Shown here one piece after another: positions 17,629 to 26,391 of a stretch of 35,855 nt of DNA. This DNA comes from CAYJAZ01 sp964371865 (GTDB lineage: Bacteria > Desulfobacterota > Desulfovibrionia > Desulfovibrionales > Desulfovibrionaceae): positions 1 through 35,855 of the forward strand of contig CAYJOR010000026.1 of assembly GCA_964371865.1 (NCBI GenBank), given 5' to 3'. The position numbers and the translations under genes were made by a program. How positions within the stretch are numbered: position 1 is the first letter of the stretch; every line of letters begins with the position of its first letter. The notes under the pieces were generated by a model. It did not search any database. It saw only the letters and a program-made list of their open reading frames with translations, and had not been told where the DNA came from.

Positions 17629-19233
17629 TTAAGCTTTCACTTCTTTTTCAGCTTCAGCTTCATTAGCTAAGTAATCAGGAGTTATAAATGGAACAGCTTT
17701 TGGGTTTGCATATAACCTATTATATTCAAACGCATATTTATACCAAGCCCAGTAACCGATAAGGACTAATGGGACCATTATAAAGCCAGCGTAAGAACCA
17801 AGAACTCTTGCCGTGGTAAGACCACCGATAAGCATATAGGCTAGCCCCATAGAACCTTGTACTATAGCCCAGTAAAGACGGTTAGAACGAGGAGGATCAA
17901 CGTCTTTTGGAAGGTATGTACAGCAAGCTGAAGAGGTTACAAGTGCGCATGAGTCGATTGTTGTTGCTGAGAATATAGCAATAAAGAAGAATACAAACAA
18001 CATCATAAAGTCAGAAAACGGTAGAGTTTCTATTAAGGCAATCATAGCTGCTGCCTTACTTTGAGTTCTCATAATTGTTTCTAAGTCAACAATACCTGCA
18101 TTTTGCACGTAAAGAGAATAACTTCCAACAACACCATAGTTCAAATAAAGACCAACAACACCACAGAGCATACCACCTAATAAGATTTCACGAACTGTTC
18201 TACCACGTGAAACACGAGCGATAAACATTGCTAAAAGTGGTGCTGATGAGTAGTTCCATAAAATTTGGAATTGTGACCAATCTATATCAAATGTCCCTGA
18301 AAAATAAGGATCTGTTCCAAGTAAAAAGAGCCAAAAGTTATCAAAAGCAATACCAATGGAAAAAGCCATGTGTTCTAAAACAAACATAGTTGATCCAAAA
18401 ACTATAATAAACCCTGCTAAAAATAAACAAAGGTATACATTTATTTTAGAAAGAACACGTATACCACCATTTAGCCCCATATATGTACTCCAAATATAGA
18501 GAACAGTACAAAGACCAAGAATAACTAAGTTCACCAGCATAGTATGCTCAATACCAATAACCTTAGATACACAAGCCGCCGCAATCGGAATAGAAACTGC
18601 AATACCACCCGCGTACGACATCATCATAGCGAGAATAAAGATAATATTTGCTATTTTACCAATAGGACCACGAGATATTTTTTCGCCAAAAACTGGAGAT
18701 AAAATTTCTGTAAATCTAGCAAGAGGAATACGTTTAATATAAATAATATAACAAATTGGGAGTGCTGCTAATACGTTAAGTGCCCAAATCCACCAAGGAC
18801 GAAGAAGCATAAAAGCCATACCATACAATGCTGCGTCATTAGAATCTTCTGCAATATGTGCAAAAGGCACTTCTTTTAAGTGCATTAAAGGTTCCATAGC
18901 AGACCAGTAAATAGTTCCACCAGCCATACAAGTAACGAAAATCATTGCACCCCAGTCAAAGGTGCTAAATTCTGGTTTTTCATCACCAAATCGTATATCA
19001 CCGTATTTACTGAAAGCAAAAAATACAACAGAAACTAAAACAAAAACAATAGATAATTGATAGAATATACCAGTGTTTTCACCAAAAATTCTGATAGATT
19101 TGCTAAGCCATTGTTCCATGCTTGTTGGAACAAAGAAAGAGATTGCAATAAAGGCAAGAAGTAGTATAGAAGGCCAAATTACTAGAGAATAATCTAAAAC
19201 AATTTTATCTTCTTTGTTTTTTTGTTGACTCAT
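17629..19233 (-). CDS. BCCT-family transporter (betaine/carnitine/choline type)
   Basis: 534 residues from the ATG at 19233 (a GTG at 19239 is upstream in frame but lies in the ribosome-site region). It has twelve hydrophobic segments. GGTIYWSAMEPLMH (residues ~105-118) lies in the substrate and pore region, and SRGRTVREILLGG (~345-357) is the BCCT signature loop. IYWSAMEP resembles the carnitine exchanger CaiT and other non-osmotic family members. Family substrates are quaternary-ammonium or sulfonate compounds. Its place between the oxidoreductase operon and the dehydratase gene suggests it brings in the pathway substrate or swaps it for a product. The substrate is unknown. Confidence 0.9.
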   Translation of the reverse strand: MSQQKNKEDKIVLDYSLVIWPSILLLAFIAISFFVPTSMEQWLSKSIRIFGENTGIFYQLSIVFVLVSVVFFAFSKYGDIRFGDEKPEFSTFDWGAMIFVTCMAGGTIYWSAMEPLMHLKEVPFAHIAEDSNDAALYGMAFMLLRPWWIWALNVLAALPICYIIYIKRIPLARFTEILSPVFGEKISRGPIGKIANIIFILAMMMSYAGGIAVSIPIAAACVSKVIGIEHTMLVNLVILGLCTVLYIWSTYMGLNGGIRVLSKINVYLCLFLAGFIIVFGSTMFVLEHMAFSIGIAFDNFWLFLLGTDPYFSGTFDIDWSQFQILWNYSSAPLLAMFIARVSRGRTVREILLGGMLCGVVGLYLNYGVVGSYSLYVQNAGIVDLETIMRTQSKAAAMIALIETLPFSDFMMLFVFFFIAIFSATTIDSCALVTSSACCTYLPKDVDPPRSNRLYWAIVQGSMGLAYMLIGGLTTARVLGSYAGFIMVPLVLIGYWAWYKYAFEYNRLYANPKAVPFITPDYLANEAEAEKEVKA

Positions 19234-19326
19234 AAGCACCCCAATTCAATAATAGAATTATTAATTTTATTTTTGCATGTTATATAAATAGTATTTTTTT
19301 ATATTGTTTATATAAGTATTCTTTAT

Positions 19327-19370
19327 GTTATGTAAGTGATTTAGAGTCCAAAAAAAACCACTTACATAAC
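19327..19370. terminator. 12-bp perfect inverted repeat after the dehydratase gene
   Basis: GTTATGTAAGTG (19327-19338) and CACTTACATAAC (19359-19370) pair perfectly around a 20-base loop that contains a run of eight T on the minus strand. It lies 13 bases after the dehydratase stop and upstream of the BCCT gene. It may be a terminator or processing hairpin between them; the U tract is in the loop rather than after the stem, so this is unsure. Confidence 0.45.
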
Positions 19371-19382
19371 AATAGGAAGGAG

Positions 19383-20528
19383 TTAGTCCATAATAATAGC
19401 ACGTTTTTCAGTGTAGTGATCTAAATCGCGTGGTTTATACACATAGTTCTTGAATACTTCTTTATTCAATTCTATTCCTAAACCAGGTTTTTTAGGTAGT
19501 TCAAACGCACCATTTTTGAGTACTAATGGCTCAACTAGCACGTCCTCACGTTCAGGAACAGGAATATATTCTAATAACAAGAAGTTAGGCATACAAGCAG
19601 AAGCATGAATAGAAGCTGCTGTACAAACAGGTCCGTTACAGTTGTGTGGAATAACTGGACAATAGTAAGTTTCAGCCATCATAGCAATTTTACGTAGTTC
19701 GTTCATACCACCTGTATAAATAGCATCAGGCTGGATGTAGTCACAAGCGTATTTCTCAAGCAATTCGCGGAATTGGAAACGAGCAACATAGCGTTCACCT
19801 GTAGCAATAGGTGTTTTTGAAACTTTTTTCAATTCAACATAAGCATCGAGATTTTCAGGTGGTAGTGGTTCTTCCATAAACAGAAGATCAAATTCTTCAA
19901 ATCTTTGTGCTAATCTTTTAGCTTGAGGTAAATCAAAACGACCGTGAGCGTCAACCATAAGTTTTACATCAGGGCCAACAGCTTCGCGAACTCTACGAAC
20001 ACATTCAACAGCAACGTTTTCTTCTTGTCTTGTCATTGTGTGTGAAGCATAACCAAATGGACTCCACTTCAATGCTGTAAAACCATTTTCAACTGCTTTT
20101 GCTGCACTTTCTGCATATTCAGAAATTCTTGTAGCACCTAAAGATGTTTTCATGAACCAGTAGTTACCATAAGCTGGTACTGTTTCACGATAAGGGCCAC
20201 CGAAGAGTTCATAACACGGAACACCAAGAACCTTACCTTTAATATCCCAGCAGGCAATTTCAATAGCACTCAAAGCAACGTTTACAAGAAGATCTGAACG
20301 TAAGAATTGCCCACGGTAACGGTCTTCCCATAAATATTCAATAGCTAAAGGATTTAAGCCAATTACAGTTCTTTTGTAGTCTTCAATGAGAGTACACATT
20401 GTTTTTTCAAATGGTTCAATTGTTGCTTCACCAATACCTGTAATACCCTCATCTGTTTCTACTTCAACAAAAACCCAGTTTCTACGATGTGCTTCTACCA
20501 AGTAGGTTTTGATGTCAGTAATCTTCAT
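19383..20528 (-). CDS. Enolase-superfamily acid-sugar dehydratase (galactonate dehydratase-like)
   Basis: 381 residues from the ATG at 20528, placed 9 bases after AGGAG. Longer upstream starts give a hydrophobic tail foreign to the family. Catalytic residues follow D-galactonate dehydratase (DgoD) with a constant offset of ten. Metal ligands are Asp193, Glu219 and Glu245 (VDAHGRFD, MEEPLPPEN, TGERY). His195 is two after the first Asp, and His295 sits in IPHNCNGP. The spacing of 26 between ligands equals DgoD. Such enzymes remove water from a 2,3-dihydroxy acid to give a 2-oxo-3-deoxy acid, which could feed the neighbouring 2-oxoacid oxidoreductase. The exact sugar acid is not determinable; other mandelate-racemase-subgroup dehydratases remain possible. 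Confidence 0.85.
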   Translation of the reverse strand: MKITDIKTYLVEAHRRNWVFVEVETDEGITGIGEATIEPFEKTMCTLIEDYKRTVIGLNPLAIEYLWEDRYRGQFLRSDLLVNVALSAIEIACWDIKGKVLGVPCYELFGGPYRETVPAYGNYWFMKTSLGATRISEYAESAAKAVENGFTALKWSPFGYASHTMTRQEENVAVECVRRVREAVGPDVKLMVDAHGRFDLPQAKRLAQRFEEFDLLFMEEPLPPENLDAYVELKKVSKTPIATGERYVARFQFRELLEKYACDYIQPDAIYTGGMNELRKIAMMAETYYCPVIPHNCNGPVCTAASIHASACMPNFLLLEYIPVPEREDVLVEPLVLKNGAFELPKKPGLGIELNKEVFKNYVYKPRDLDHYTEKRAIIMD

Positions 20529-20842
20529 ACTCATCTTCTCCTTATAACATGTTGTTAAGTGTTTTTTCATTATATGAAATATTCTTTCATTATATGGATA
20601 AAATAAAAAAAATTCAATCAATATAAATAGAAATAATTCAAATAAATTGAAAAATATTTTAAAAAACAATATATGCTTATAAAAAATTTGTCAAGTATTT
20701 TATGGCATTAATTTAACATTATAGTAAGTTATTTTTTTCACACAATAGCCCTTGCAAAATTATATATTTTTTTTATTATATATTGAATAGTTATAAAATT
20801 AGAAATTTTTATTTTTCTTAAATTTGTTTTCATATTATGAAA
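20529..20842. promoter_or_regulatory. Promoter and operator region of the dehydratase gene
   Basis: On the minus strand TTGAAT (20612-20617) and TATAAT (20589-20594) are spaced 17. Two copies of TTTCATTATATGRA begin at 20565 and 20585, exactly 20 bases apart. The first is a perfect inverted repeat TTTCAT-TAT-ATGAAA (20565-20579) at about +10; the second covers the -10. A third, TTTCAT-ATT-ATGAAA, is at 20828-20842 against the stop of the EamA gene. This layout fits repressor operators. The rest is plain AT-rich DNA. Confidence 0.6.
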
Positions 20843-21766
20843 TTATTTCTTATTATTCCAAAATAAACTTTTTTGGTAAATCCAAAGAAAAAATTTATAT
20901 TGAGTAAGCATGATAACTCCCAAAATAATCCCTAATGAACCAAATATTACGGCTTGAGTGAGCTCTTCTCCAAGAAAATAAACTCCGCAAAAAACACCTA
21001 TTACTGTAGAAAGATTTATAAAAATACTAGATATTTGACTGCCAGCATTCTTTACGCCATAATTCCATATAAGTATTGCAAGTGTTGAGTTTACCCAAGT
21101 AGAAAAACAAAGAATCAAAATAGATTGAATATTGATAGTTGGTATAGCAAGCGTTTCATCTATAAAACCTACGAAAAGCGACGCTCCACCCCCTACTAAT
21201 GAAACCCAAAATGCCATATCTATTAAAGATGTTTTTTTAAGCATTCTACTTGAAACAAGTGTATATGTAGCCCAGCTCAATTGAGCAAATAAAAAAAGTA
21301 AATCACCCTTATTATATTGTATTGCAAATAGCTCTAATAACATTCCATCTGTTACGAGAAATGTAGTGCTTAGCGAAACAAGAATAATTCCAACCCACTG
21401 TAAAAAATAAAGATTTTCTCTAAATAAAATAAAAGCAGCTAATGATATAATTATAGGCGAAATTGAATTAATCAAAGCAGCTTTTGTCACTGTTGAATAT
21501 ACCAGTCCCTGAATAGAACAGTACATTGTTAAAGGTACTGCAAGAATACCAAGCAAAGCATAAATACAAAAAGTATTTAAAGAAGGAAGTTTAAAACTTT
21601 TCTTATACATCATATAGGAAAAAAGAGTAAAAGCACTTAAAGTATAGCGTATAGACATAAATGTTGTTGAAGTTCCATATTCAAGAAATAACTTGTTAAC
21701 AAGAGGATTTACCCCCCAAATAAAAGCAACAGTGAGAAGCAAAAAAAATGTTTTAGGTGTTAGCAT
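20843..21766 (-). CDS. EamA/DMT-family membrane transporter
   Basis: 307 residues with ten predicted membrane segments arranged as two five-helix EamA repeats (residues ~5-140 and ~150-300). The start FLLLTVAFIWGVNPLVNKLF is the usual WG(x)NP motif of the first helix. AGGA lies 6 bases before the ATG. DMT carriers of this type export or take up small metabolites such as amino acids. It lies divergent from the LarA-like gene and just upstream of the dehydratase, so a pathway substrate or product is a fair guess. Nothing in the sequence fixes the substrate. Confidence 0.85.
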   Translation of the reverse strand: MLTPKTFFLLLTVAFIWGVNPLVNKLFLEYGTSTTFMSIRYTLSAFTLFSYMMYKKSFKLPSLNTFCIYALLGILAVPLTMYCSIQGLVYSTVTKAALINSISPIIISLAAFILFRENLYFLQWVGIILVSLSTTFLVTDGMLLELFAIQYNKGDLLFLFAQLSWATYTLVSSRMLKKTSLIDMAFWVSLVGGGASLFVGFIDETLAIPTINIQSILILCFSTWVNSTLAILIWNYGVKNAGSQISSIFINLSTVIGVFCGVYFLGEELTQAVIFGSLGIILGVIMLTQYKFFLWIYQKSLFWNNKK

Positions 21767-21930
21767 AAAAAATCCTAGTTAAATTTTATAAAGGTTAAAT
21801 TTTAATTTTGAGCATTTTTTTAAAGCATCTTTTAGCATAACATATTTGATTAATAAATTTTTTTTAAAAATAAACAGCAATAAATTAAATTTATTTTTGA
21901 AATATTTATTATTTTATACAAAATCTTCAT

Positions 21931-21959
21931 TGACATCAATCTTTTTTTTCAATATTATA
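21931..21959 (+). promoter_or_regulatory. Promoter of the LarA-like gene
   Basis: TTGACA (21931-21936) and TATTAT (21954-21959) are spaced by 17 bases, a strong sigma-70 promoter. The leader is about 78 bases and ends with TTAGAGGA before the ATG at 22045. Confidence 0.7.
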
Positions 21960-22044
21960 AAATTAATTTTCAAATAATAAAATATTGTCTTGTTTTAGAC
22001 AATGTTTTTTCAACCTTTTACAATTTTTAGAGGATTTCTTTACT

Positions 22045-23352
22045 ATGGGTATTGACTACATTTATAGAAATGCAAAACTACCGAAATTGGCTAAAGTAAA
22101 AAGAGAATTCATTGTAGACTCTATTGACGATGTTGTTTCTGAAACACGAAAAACTATGGAAACTTCTGGCATAGAATCAAAACTTAAAAAAGGCGGTACC
22201 ATTGGCATAGGCATTGGTTCACGCGGTATTACAAGCCTTTCTGAAATTTCAAGAGCAGTTGTGGATTGGTTTAAAGACAAGGGTATGAAACCATTTATCT
22301 TTCCGGCAATGGGAAGCCATGGCGGTGCAACAGCAGAAGGACAAGTAAGACAACTCGCATCTGTTGGTGTTACAGAAGAAATTGCAGGCTGCCCTATCTT
22401 GTCTGATATGGAAGCTACAGTTGTTGGTCAATACGATACCGGTGTAAAGGGTATAAAACTCAATGCTTATTTTGATAAGCACGGTTTTGCTGCTGATAAC
22501 GTTTTCTTCTTATCTCGTATTAAACCACACCCTGGTTTCACAGGTCCGCATGAATCTGGTTTCTGCAAAATGCTAACTATTGGCTGTGGAAAACATATAT
22601 GTGCTGAAACCTGCCATAGACTCGGCTATGATTTCTTTCCAGGAATTATGGTTGGAATGTCTCAAGTAATTTTAGAAAAAATGCCTCACCTAGTGGGCGC
22701 ACTAGCAATTGTTGAAAATGCTTTACACGGTACAGCATTACTTGAATGTGTTACACATGAAAATATTATGGCTAAAGATACCGAAATTTTACAATATGCA
22801 AAAACCTGTATGCCTGATTTACCCTTAAAAGAAATGCACGCCTTGAGTGTAGACTATATGGGCAAAAACATTTCAGGCCCTGGAATGGACCCTAATATAA
22901 CTGGTCGTTACCTAACAAATAGAACCGGCGACATCAAAATGGGTGGCCTTTGCGTGCTAAACCTTACTAAAGAAGCTTACGGTAATGGAAATGGTATGGG
23001 GGCTGCAGACTACATCACACAAAAAATCTTTGATAATCTTAACCTAGAAACTTCTTACCTTAATGGTCTTACTGACCCAGCTACGGTGAAAGATGTTTCA
23101 ATTCCACCGATTATGCCAAACGATTATGGCGCTATGTGTATGGCACTTATGAAAGGAAATACTTTCGACGAAGATCCTTTATTCTGTAGAATACGAGACA
23201 CCTTAACACTCGAAAAACTTCTTGTTTCTCAAGCAGTTGTTGATAAAATTATTGACAAACCAGGCTATACCTTAGTTGAAGAACCTAGAGAGCTAGAATT
23301 TGATTCTAATGGCAACCTTGCCGATAAATATAAAATTTGGGATACTTTCTAG
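22045..23352 (+). CDS. LarA-like nickel-pincer hydroxyacid racemase/epimerase family protein
   Basis: 435 residues from the ATG at 22045, chosen for the AGAGGA site; an upstream non-ATG start adds an unlikely tail. FPAMGSHGGATAEGQ (His92) and SRIKPHPGFTGPHESGFCKM (His162, Lys175) followed by CGKHICAETCH (His184, His191) correspond to the LarA motifs that hold the nickel-pincer cofactor and the catalytic histidines. The Lys-to-His spacing of 16 equals Lys184-His200 of lactate racemase. LarA homologues racemise or epimerise 2-hydroxyacids, including lactate, malate and sugar acids. No larB, larC or larE cofactor genes are in view. In this setting it could set the C2 configuration needed by the neighbouring dehydratase. 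Confidence 0.82.
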   Translation: MGIDYIYRNAKLPKLAKVKREFIVDSIDDVVSETRKTMETSGIESKLKKGGTIGIGIGSRGITSLSEISRAVVDWFKDKGMKPFIFPAMGSHGGATAEGQVRQLASVGVTEEIAGCPILSDMEATVVGQYDTGVKGIKLNAYFDKHGFAADNVFFLSRIKPHPGFTGPHESGFCKMLTIGCGKHICAETCHRLGYDFFPGIMVGMSQVILEKMPHLVGALAIVENALHGTALLECVTHENIMAKDTEILQYAKTCMPDLPLKEMHALSVDYMGKNISGPGMDPNITGRYLTNRTGDIKMGGLCVLNLTKEAYGNGNGMGAADYITQKIFDNLNLETSYLNGLTDPATVKDVSIPPIMPNDYGAMCMALMKGNTFDEDPLFCRIRDTLTLEKLLVSQAVVDKIIDKPGYTLVEEPRELEFDSNGNLADKYKIWDTF

Positions 23353-23409
23353 AACTTTTCTTTAAAAATAAAATAATTCTATAATTAGATTAGAAACTCT
23401 CCCCCATCC

Positions 23410-23464
23410 ACTCTAAGTCTTACTTATTTTTATGTGTATGTAAGACTTAGAGTACATTTTTTTG
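23410..23464 (+). terminator. Intrinsic terminator of the LarA-like gene
   Basis: ACTCTAAGTCTTAC (23410-23423) and GTAAGACTTAGAGT (23440-23453) form a perfect 14-bp stem, followed by ACA and a run of seven T. It separates this gene from the opposing MFS gene. Confidence 0.88.
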
Positions 23465-23538
23465 TTGCTGAATCACTTTTCCTTATAAAAAATACCTAGT
23501 ATCTTAATTTAGAATTACAACCTATTGAAAGAAATTAT

Positions 23539-24759
23539 CTAATTTTCTTCGATAGGTTTTGTAGGAATGATGAAGCTTAGTCCAGTACAGAATATAAGCA
23601 CAATTACAAAGATGATATAGGCTAAATCGTAACCGCCTGTCATATGATTTGAAAAAGCTATAATGGCATAACCTATTGATTTCAAAAAAATAAATATTGA
23701 AATCATTCTATAGTAAAACATAAATTTCTCACGCCCGTAACAAAATGCGGTCGTTGCCGGCATAAGTACCCATGCCCCGCCACCTGTCATACCGAAACAA
23801 AAAGCAAAAAGTAGAAGAGCTGGTAGGCTTGGTGGAAGAAAAATCAATAATAAAGAAAGAATATTTGCAATAAGCAAAACTCTTGTAACAATTACAGGAT
23901 TATACTTATCCGTCAATTTTCCCCAGTAATATTTTGCTACTACCAAAAAGAAAGCTGTAAGACAAGAAAAAAACATTGCATTGTATGAATCAAGTCCCAC
24001 ATCGCTCATTCTTGGCTTTAGCTGACTTACAACAGCAGAGCTTGTCATAAGTGTAAGACCAAATAAAAAAGATAGATAGTATGCATGCTTTGACCTTAAA
24101 ACTTTAGACCAAGGGATATTTATATCACTCCTTTTTGCATCACTTATTTGTTCTTGCGAAAGAGTTGGTTGTACATTATCAGGAAACAGACCCATTTCAT
24201 GCGGATTATCCCGTATCATAATCCAACAAATAGGTACAAATGCCAAGATAAATATTCCATAGCCAAGCCAAGCTGTACTTACATCGTAACTATTTATAAG
24301 AAAAAGCATCAGAAAAGGCATAAAAACACCGGAAAAAGAAATTCCCATATTTGTAAGTCCAAAGGCTCTGCCACGAAATTTGATAAACCAGTTGTTAGCA
24401 AGCATACTGGCGATAGGACCACCAAAACACTGACCGCTAATCCATGCAAGTGTATAAAATATATAAAAATATGTAAGACTCTGCGTAAGAGCCAAAATAA
24501 TAAAGGAGATACCTCCGATAAAAGCTCCACACGTCATAAGAAATCTTATGCTTGTTTTTTGTACTAACCATGCCCAAATAGGTATACTCAAAGCACCTAG
24601 TAAGGAAGCAATAGACATACCAAGATTAATATCGGCACGTGTTCAACCACGTTCAGCAGTTAAAGGATCTATAAAAGCGTTCATCATAAAGATTATAGAG
24701 CCTTGTAAAATGAAATTGCCAATAAGACCTAAACTCGCAAGTTTCCAACCATAAAACAT
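23539..24759 (-). pseudogene. MFS monocarboxylate-type transporter with in-frame TGA
   Basis: The natural start is the ATG at 24759 (MFYGWKLASLGLIGNF), as in MCT/OFA-like MFS carriers. Codon 39 is TGA (24643-24645) in ERG-stop-TRADINLG, exactly where the family has a conserved Trp (GWSRA). After it the frame is open to 23539, giving ~406 codons in all with 12 membrane segments, the NWFIKFRGRAFGLTNMG loop and a RDNPHEMGLFPDN stretch before the middle loop. Either a recent nonsense mutation has killed the gene, or translation restarts at the ATG at 24618 and yields a protein lacking helix 1. Other genes here use TGA as a stop, so a changed code is unlikely. Such carriers move monocarboxylates. 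Confidence 0.8.
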
Positions 24760-24790
24760 AGTAACTCCGTACTTAATTAACGAAAAAAAC

Positions 24791-24970
24791 AATTTAGAGA
24801 CATACCCAAGCCAGACTGGGGTGTGTTTCTAAATTAATAAATTTTGTGGAATTTTCAACCAAAAGTGATTTTTTATGAAGTGCAGTGTATAAAAACATAC
24901 ATAAGCTGAATAAAAAATTATCTTTGGGGCAGAAAAAACGCAAAAGAATTAATTTAGAAACATAGCCTAG
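24791..24970. repeat. Repeat family A, full-length MITE-like element
   Basis: CTGGGGTGTGTTTCTAAATT begins at 24816 and its inverted copy, with 3 mismatches in 23, ends at 24970, so the core is ~155 bases with terminal inverted repeats and no coding capacity. A further inverted end, AATTTAGAGACATACCC (24791-24807), abuts the left side and makes a local palindrome. The internal part (GGAATTTT, then AAAAAACGCAAAAGAAT) recurs in the shorter copy at 33987-34067. Confidence 0.75.
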
Positions 24971-25093
24971 GTAAAACATTACTTAATGTCAACGCATGAT
25001 ATTTTTTTCTCTTTTATAAATCATGGCATTGTAATTTTAAAAGAGTAACAACATATTTTTGAGTTTTGCAACTTAGATTAATTTTAAAACTAC

Positions 25094-25186
25094 TTTTAAA
25101 AACACACCATAATAAAAAAGGTAGAATAACACTATTATTACTACCTTTTTTATTATTATATCTATAACTAGGGTGTGTTTCTAAAC
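25094..25186. repeat. Repeat family A, short palindromic copy
   Basis: TTTTAAAAACACACC (25094-25108) and GGTGTGTTTCTAAAC (25172-25186) are inverted ends around a terminator hairpin. The right end runs to within two bases of the stop codon of the alcohol dehydrogenase gene. Confidence 0.6.
25114..25151. terminator. Bidirectional intrinsic terminator
   Basis: AAAAAAGGTAG (25114-25124) and CTACCTTTTTT (25141-25151) make an 11-bp perfect stem with a 16-base loop and U tracts in both directions. It ends transcription of the alcohol dehydrogenase gene on the minus strand. Confidence 0.8.
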
Positions 25187-25187
25187 T

Positions 25188-26342
25188 TTATAAAGCTTTA
25201 GTATAGATTGCTTCAGCGTCTTTATAATTAACTTTTCTTGGATTATTAGCAAGAAGCCTTGTCACTAAGAGTACCGCTTCAGAAAGAGCAGGAACATCTT
25301 CTTTCTTTACTCCATATTCACGCAAGTTTTGTGGAACATTAAGATCAAGAGCAAGAGTACGAATAGCTTCCAAGCCCTCTAATGCGAGAGTACGCTTATC
25401 CTTCTTATCAGGACACACACCAAATAGTTCTGCTAATTTAGCAAATCGATCTAAATTGCCTAAATAATTGAATTCCATTACAGGGATAAACATAATTGTA
25501 TTTGCTACACCATGCGGAATATGGAATTCAGCACCAATAGGATAAGCGAAAGCATGCACAGCAGTTACACCCGCATTACCAAAGGCTATACCTGCCAATA
25601 AAGAACCGCGTAGCATTTGGCTACGAGCTTCTAAATTATTTCCGTTAGCATAGGCAGTGCGTAAATTATCAACAATTATTCTGATAGCTTCAAGAGCATA
25701 CATATCAGTAATAGGAGTTGCGTTCACTGAAGTATAGGCTTCTACAGCGTGGATGAGCGCATCCATACCTGTAGCTGCTGTAATTGCTGGTGGAACACCG
25801 AGAGTTAGTTCAGGATCTAAAAGAGCAACTGCTGGGAGCAAATATGAGCTTACAACACCCTTTTTAAGTTTTTCTTCATTGTCCGAGAATATTGCAACCG
25901 TTGTTGATTCACTGCCAGTACCTGCTGTTGTTGGCACAAGAATAAGAGGAGCACCCGGATTTGGAATAAGATTGATACCAAAATATTTCTTGAATGGTCC
26001 TTCGTTTGTTGCAGCAATTGAAACACCCTTAGCAACATCCTGCGCTGAACCTCCACCAAAACCGATGATTGAGGTAGCTTTTGAAGCTTTATAATGTACG
26101 AGGATTTTCTCTATATTTTCATACGATGGATCTGCTTCAACTTCATCATAGCGAGTAAAAGTAATACCATTTTCTTTGAGAATATTTTCAAGAATATCTA
26201 CTAAGCCAGACTTAACAATACCAGGATCTGTTATAATAAATGTATTGTTACTACCTAGTTCAGTTAATTCATTGTGTATTGTTTTAATTGTACCATTTCC
26301 AAAAACAATTCTTGGAGTACAACGAAAAAGTTCAGTTGCCAT
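25188..26342 (-). CDS. Iron-containing alcohol dehydrogenase
   Basis: 384 residues, the usual length for group III dehydrogenases. The NAD-binding loop GGGSAQD is at residues 96-102, and PTTAGTGSE follows at ~137-145. The metal ligands are Asp194, His198, His263 and His277 (GMDALIHAVEAY, AVHAFAYPIG, HIPHG). The enzyme oxidises an alcohol to an aldehyde or ketone, or the reverse, with NAD(P). GGAGAT precedes the ATG. It lies 49 bases after the lactonase-like gene and is probably cotranscribed. An aldehyde made here could be oxidised by the Mop-type enzyme encoded nearby. Confidence 0.92.
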   Translation of the reverse strand: MATELFRCTPRIVFGNGTIKTIHNELTELGSNNTFIITDPGIVKSGLVDILENILKENGITFTRYDEVEADPSYENIEKILVHYKASKATSIIGFGGGSAQDVAKGVSIAATNEGPFKKYFGINLIPNPGAPLILVPTTAGTGSESTTVAIFSDNEEKLKKGVVSSYLLPAVALLDPELTLGVPPAITAATGMDALIHAVEAYTSVNATPITDMYALEAIRIIVDNLRTAYANGNNLEARSQMLRGSLLAGIAFGNAGVTAVHAFAYPIGAEFHIPHGVANTIMFIPVMEFNYLGNLDRFAKLAELFGVCPDKKDKRTLALEGLEAIRTLALDLNVPQNLREYGVKKEDVPALSEAVLLVTRLLANNPRKVNYKDAEAIYTKAL

Positions 26343-26391
26343 AATTAATATCTCCGAGTTTAATTTAATCTATATATTGAAATTATAAATA

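Larger units (their letters stand above)
24760..25187. repeat. Intergenic region packed with family A repeats
   Basis: No gene is seen in these 428 bases. They hold two family A elements (24791-24970 and 25094-25186, listed separately) and a bidirectional terminator. The rest is plain AT-rich DNA. Confidence 0.7.

Noticed and set aside
24148..24567. Plus-strand 139-codon frame opposite the MFS gene
   Set aside because: It is Lys/Thr-rich and antisense to conserved membrane helices of the carrier; a shadow.
23539..24759. Alternative genetic code (TGA read as Trp) to explain the MFS stop
   Set aside because: The gene ending at 9018 and the nested gene ending at 32636 use TGA as stop, and Trp elsewhere is TGG.
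25753..26094. Plus-strand 113-codon frame opposite the alcohol dehydrogenase
   Set aside because: Antisense to the catalytic region of a clearly real gene; no start signal.
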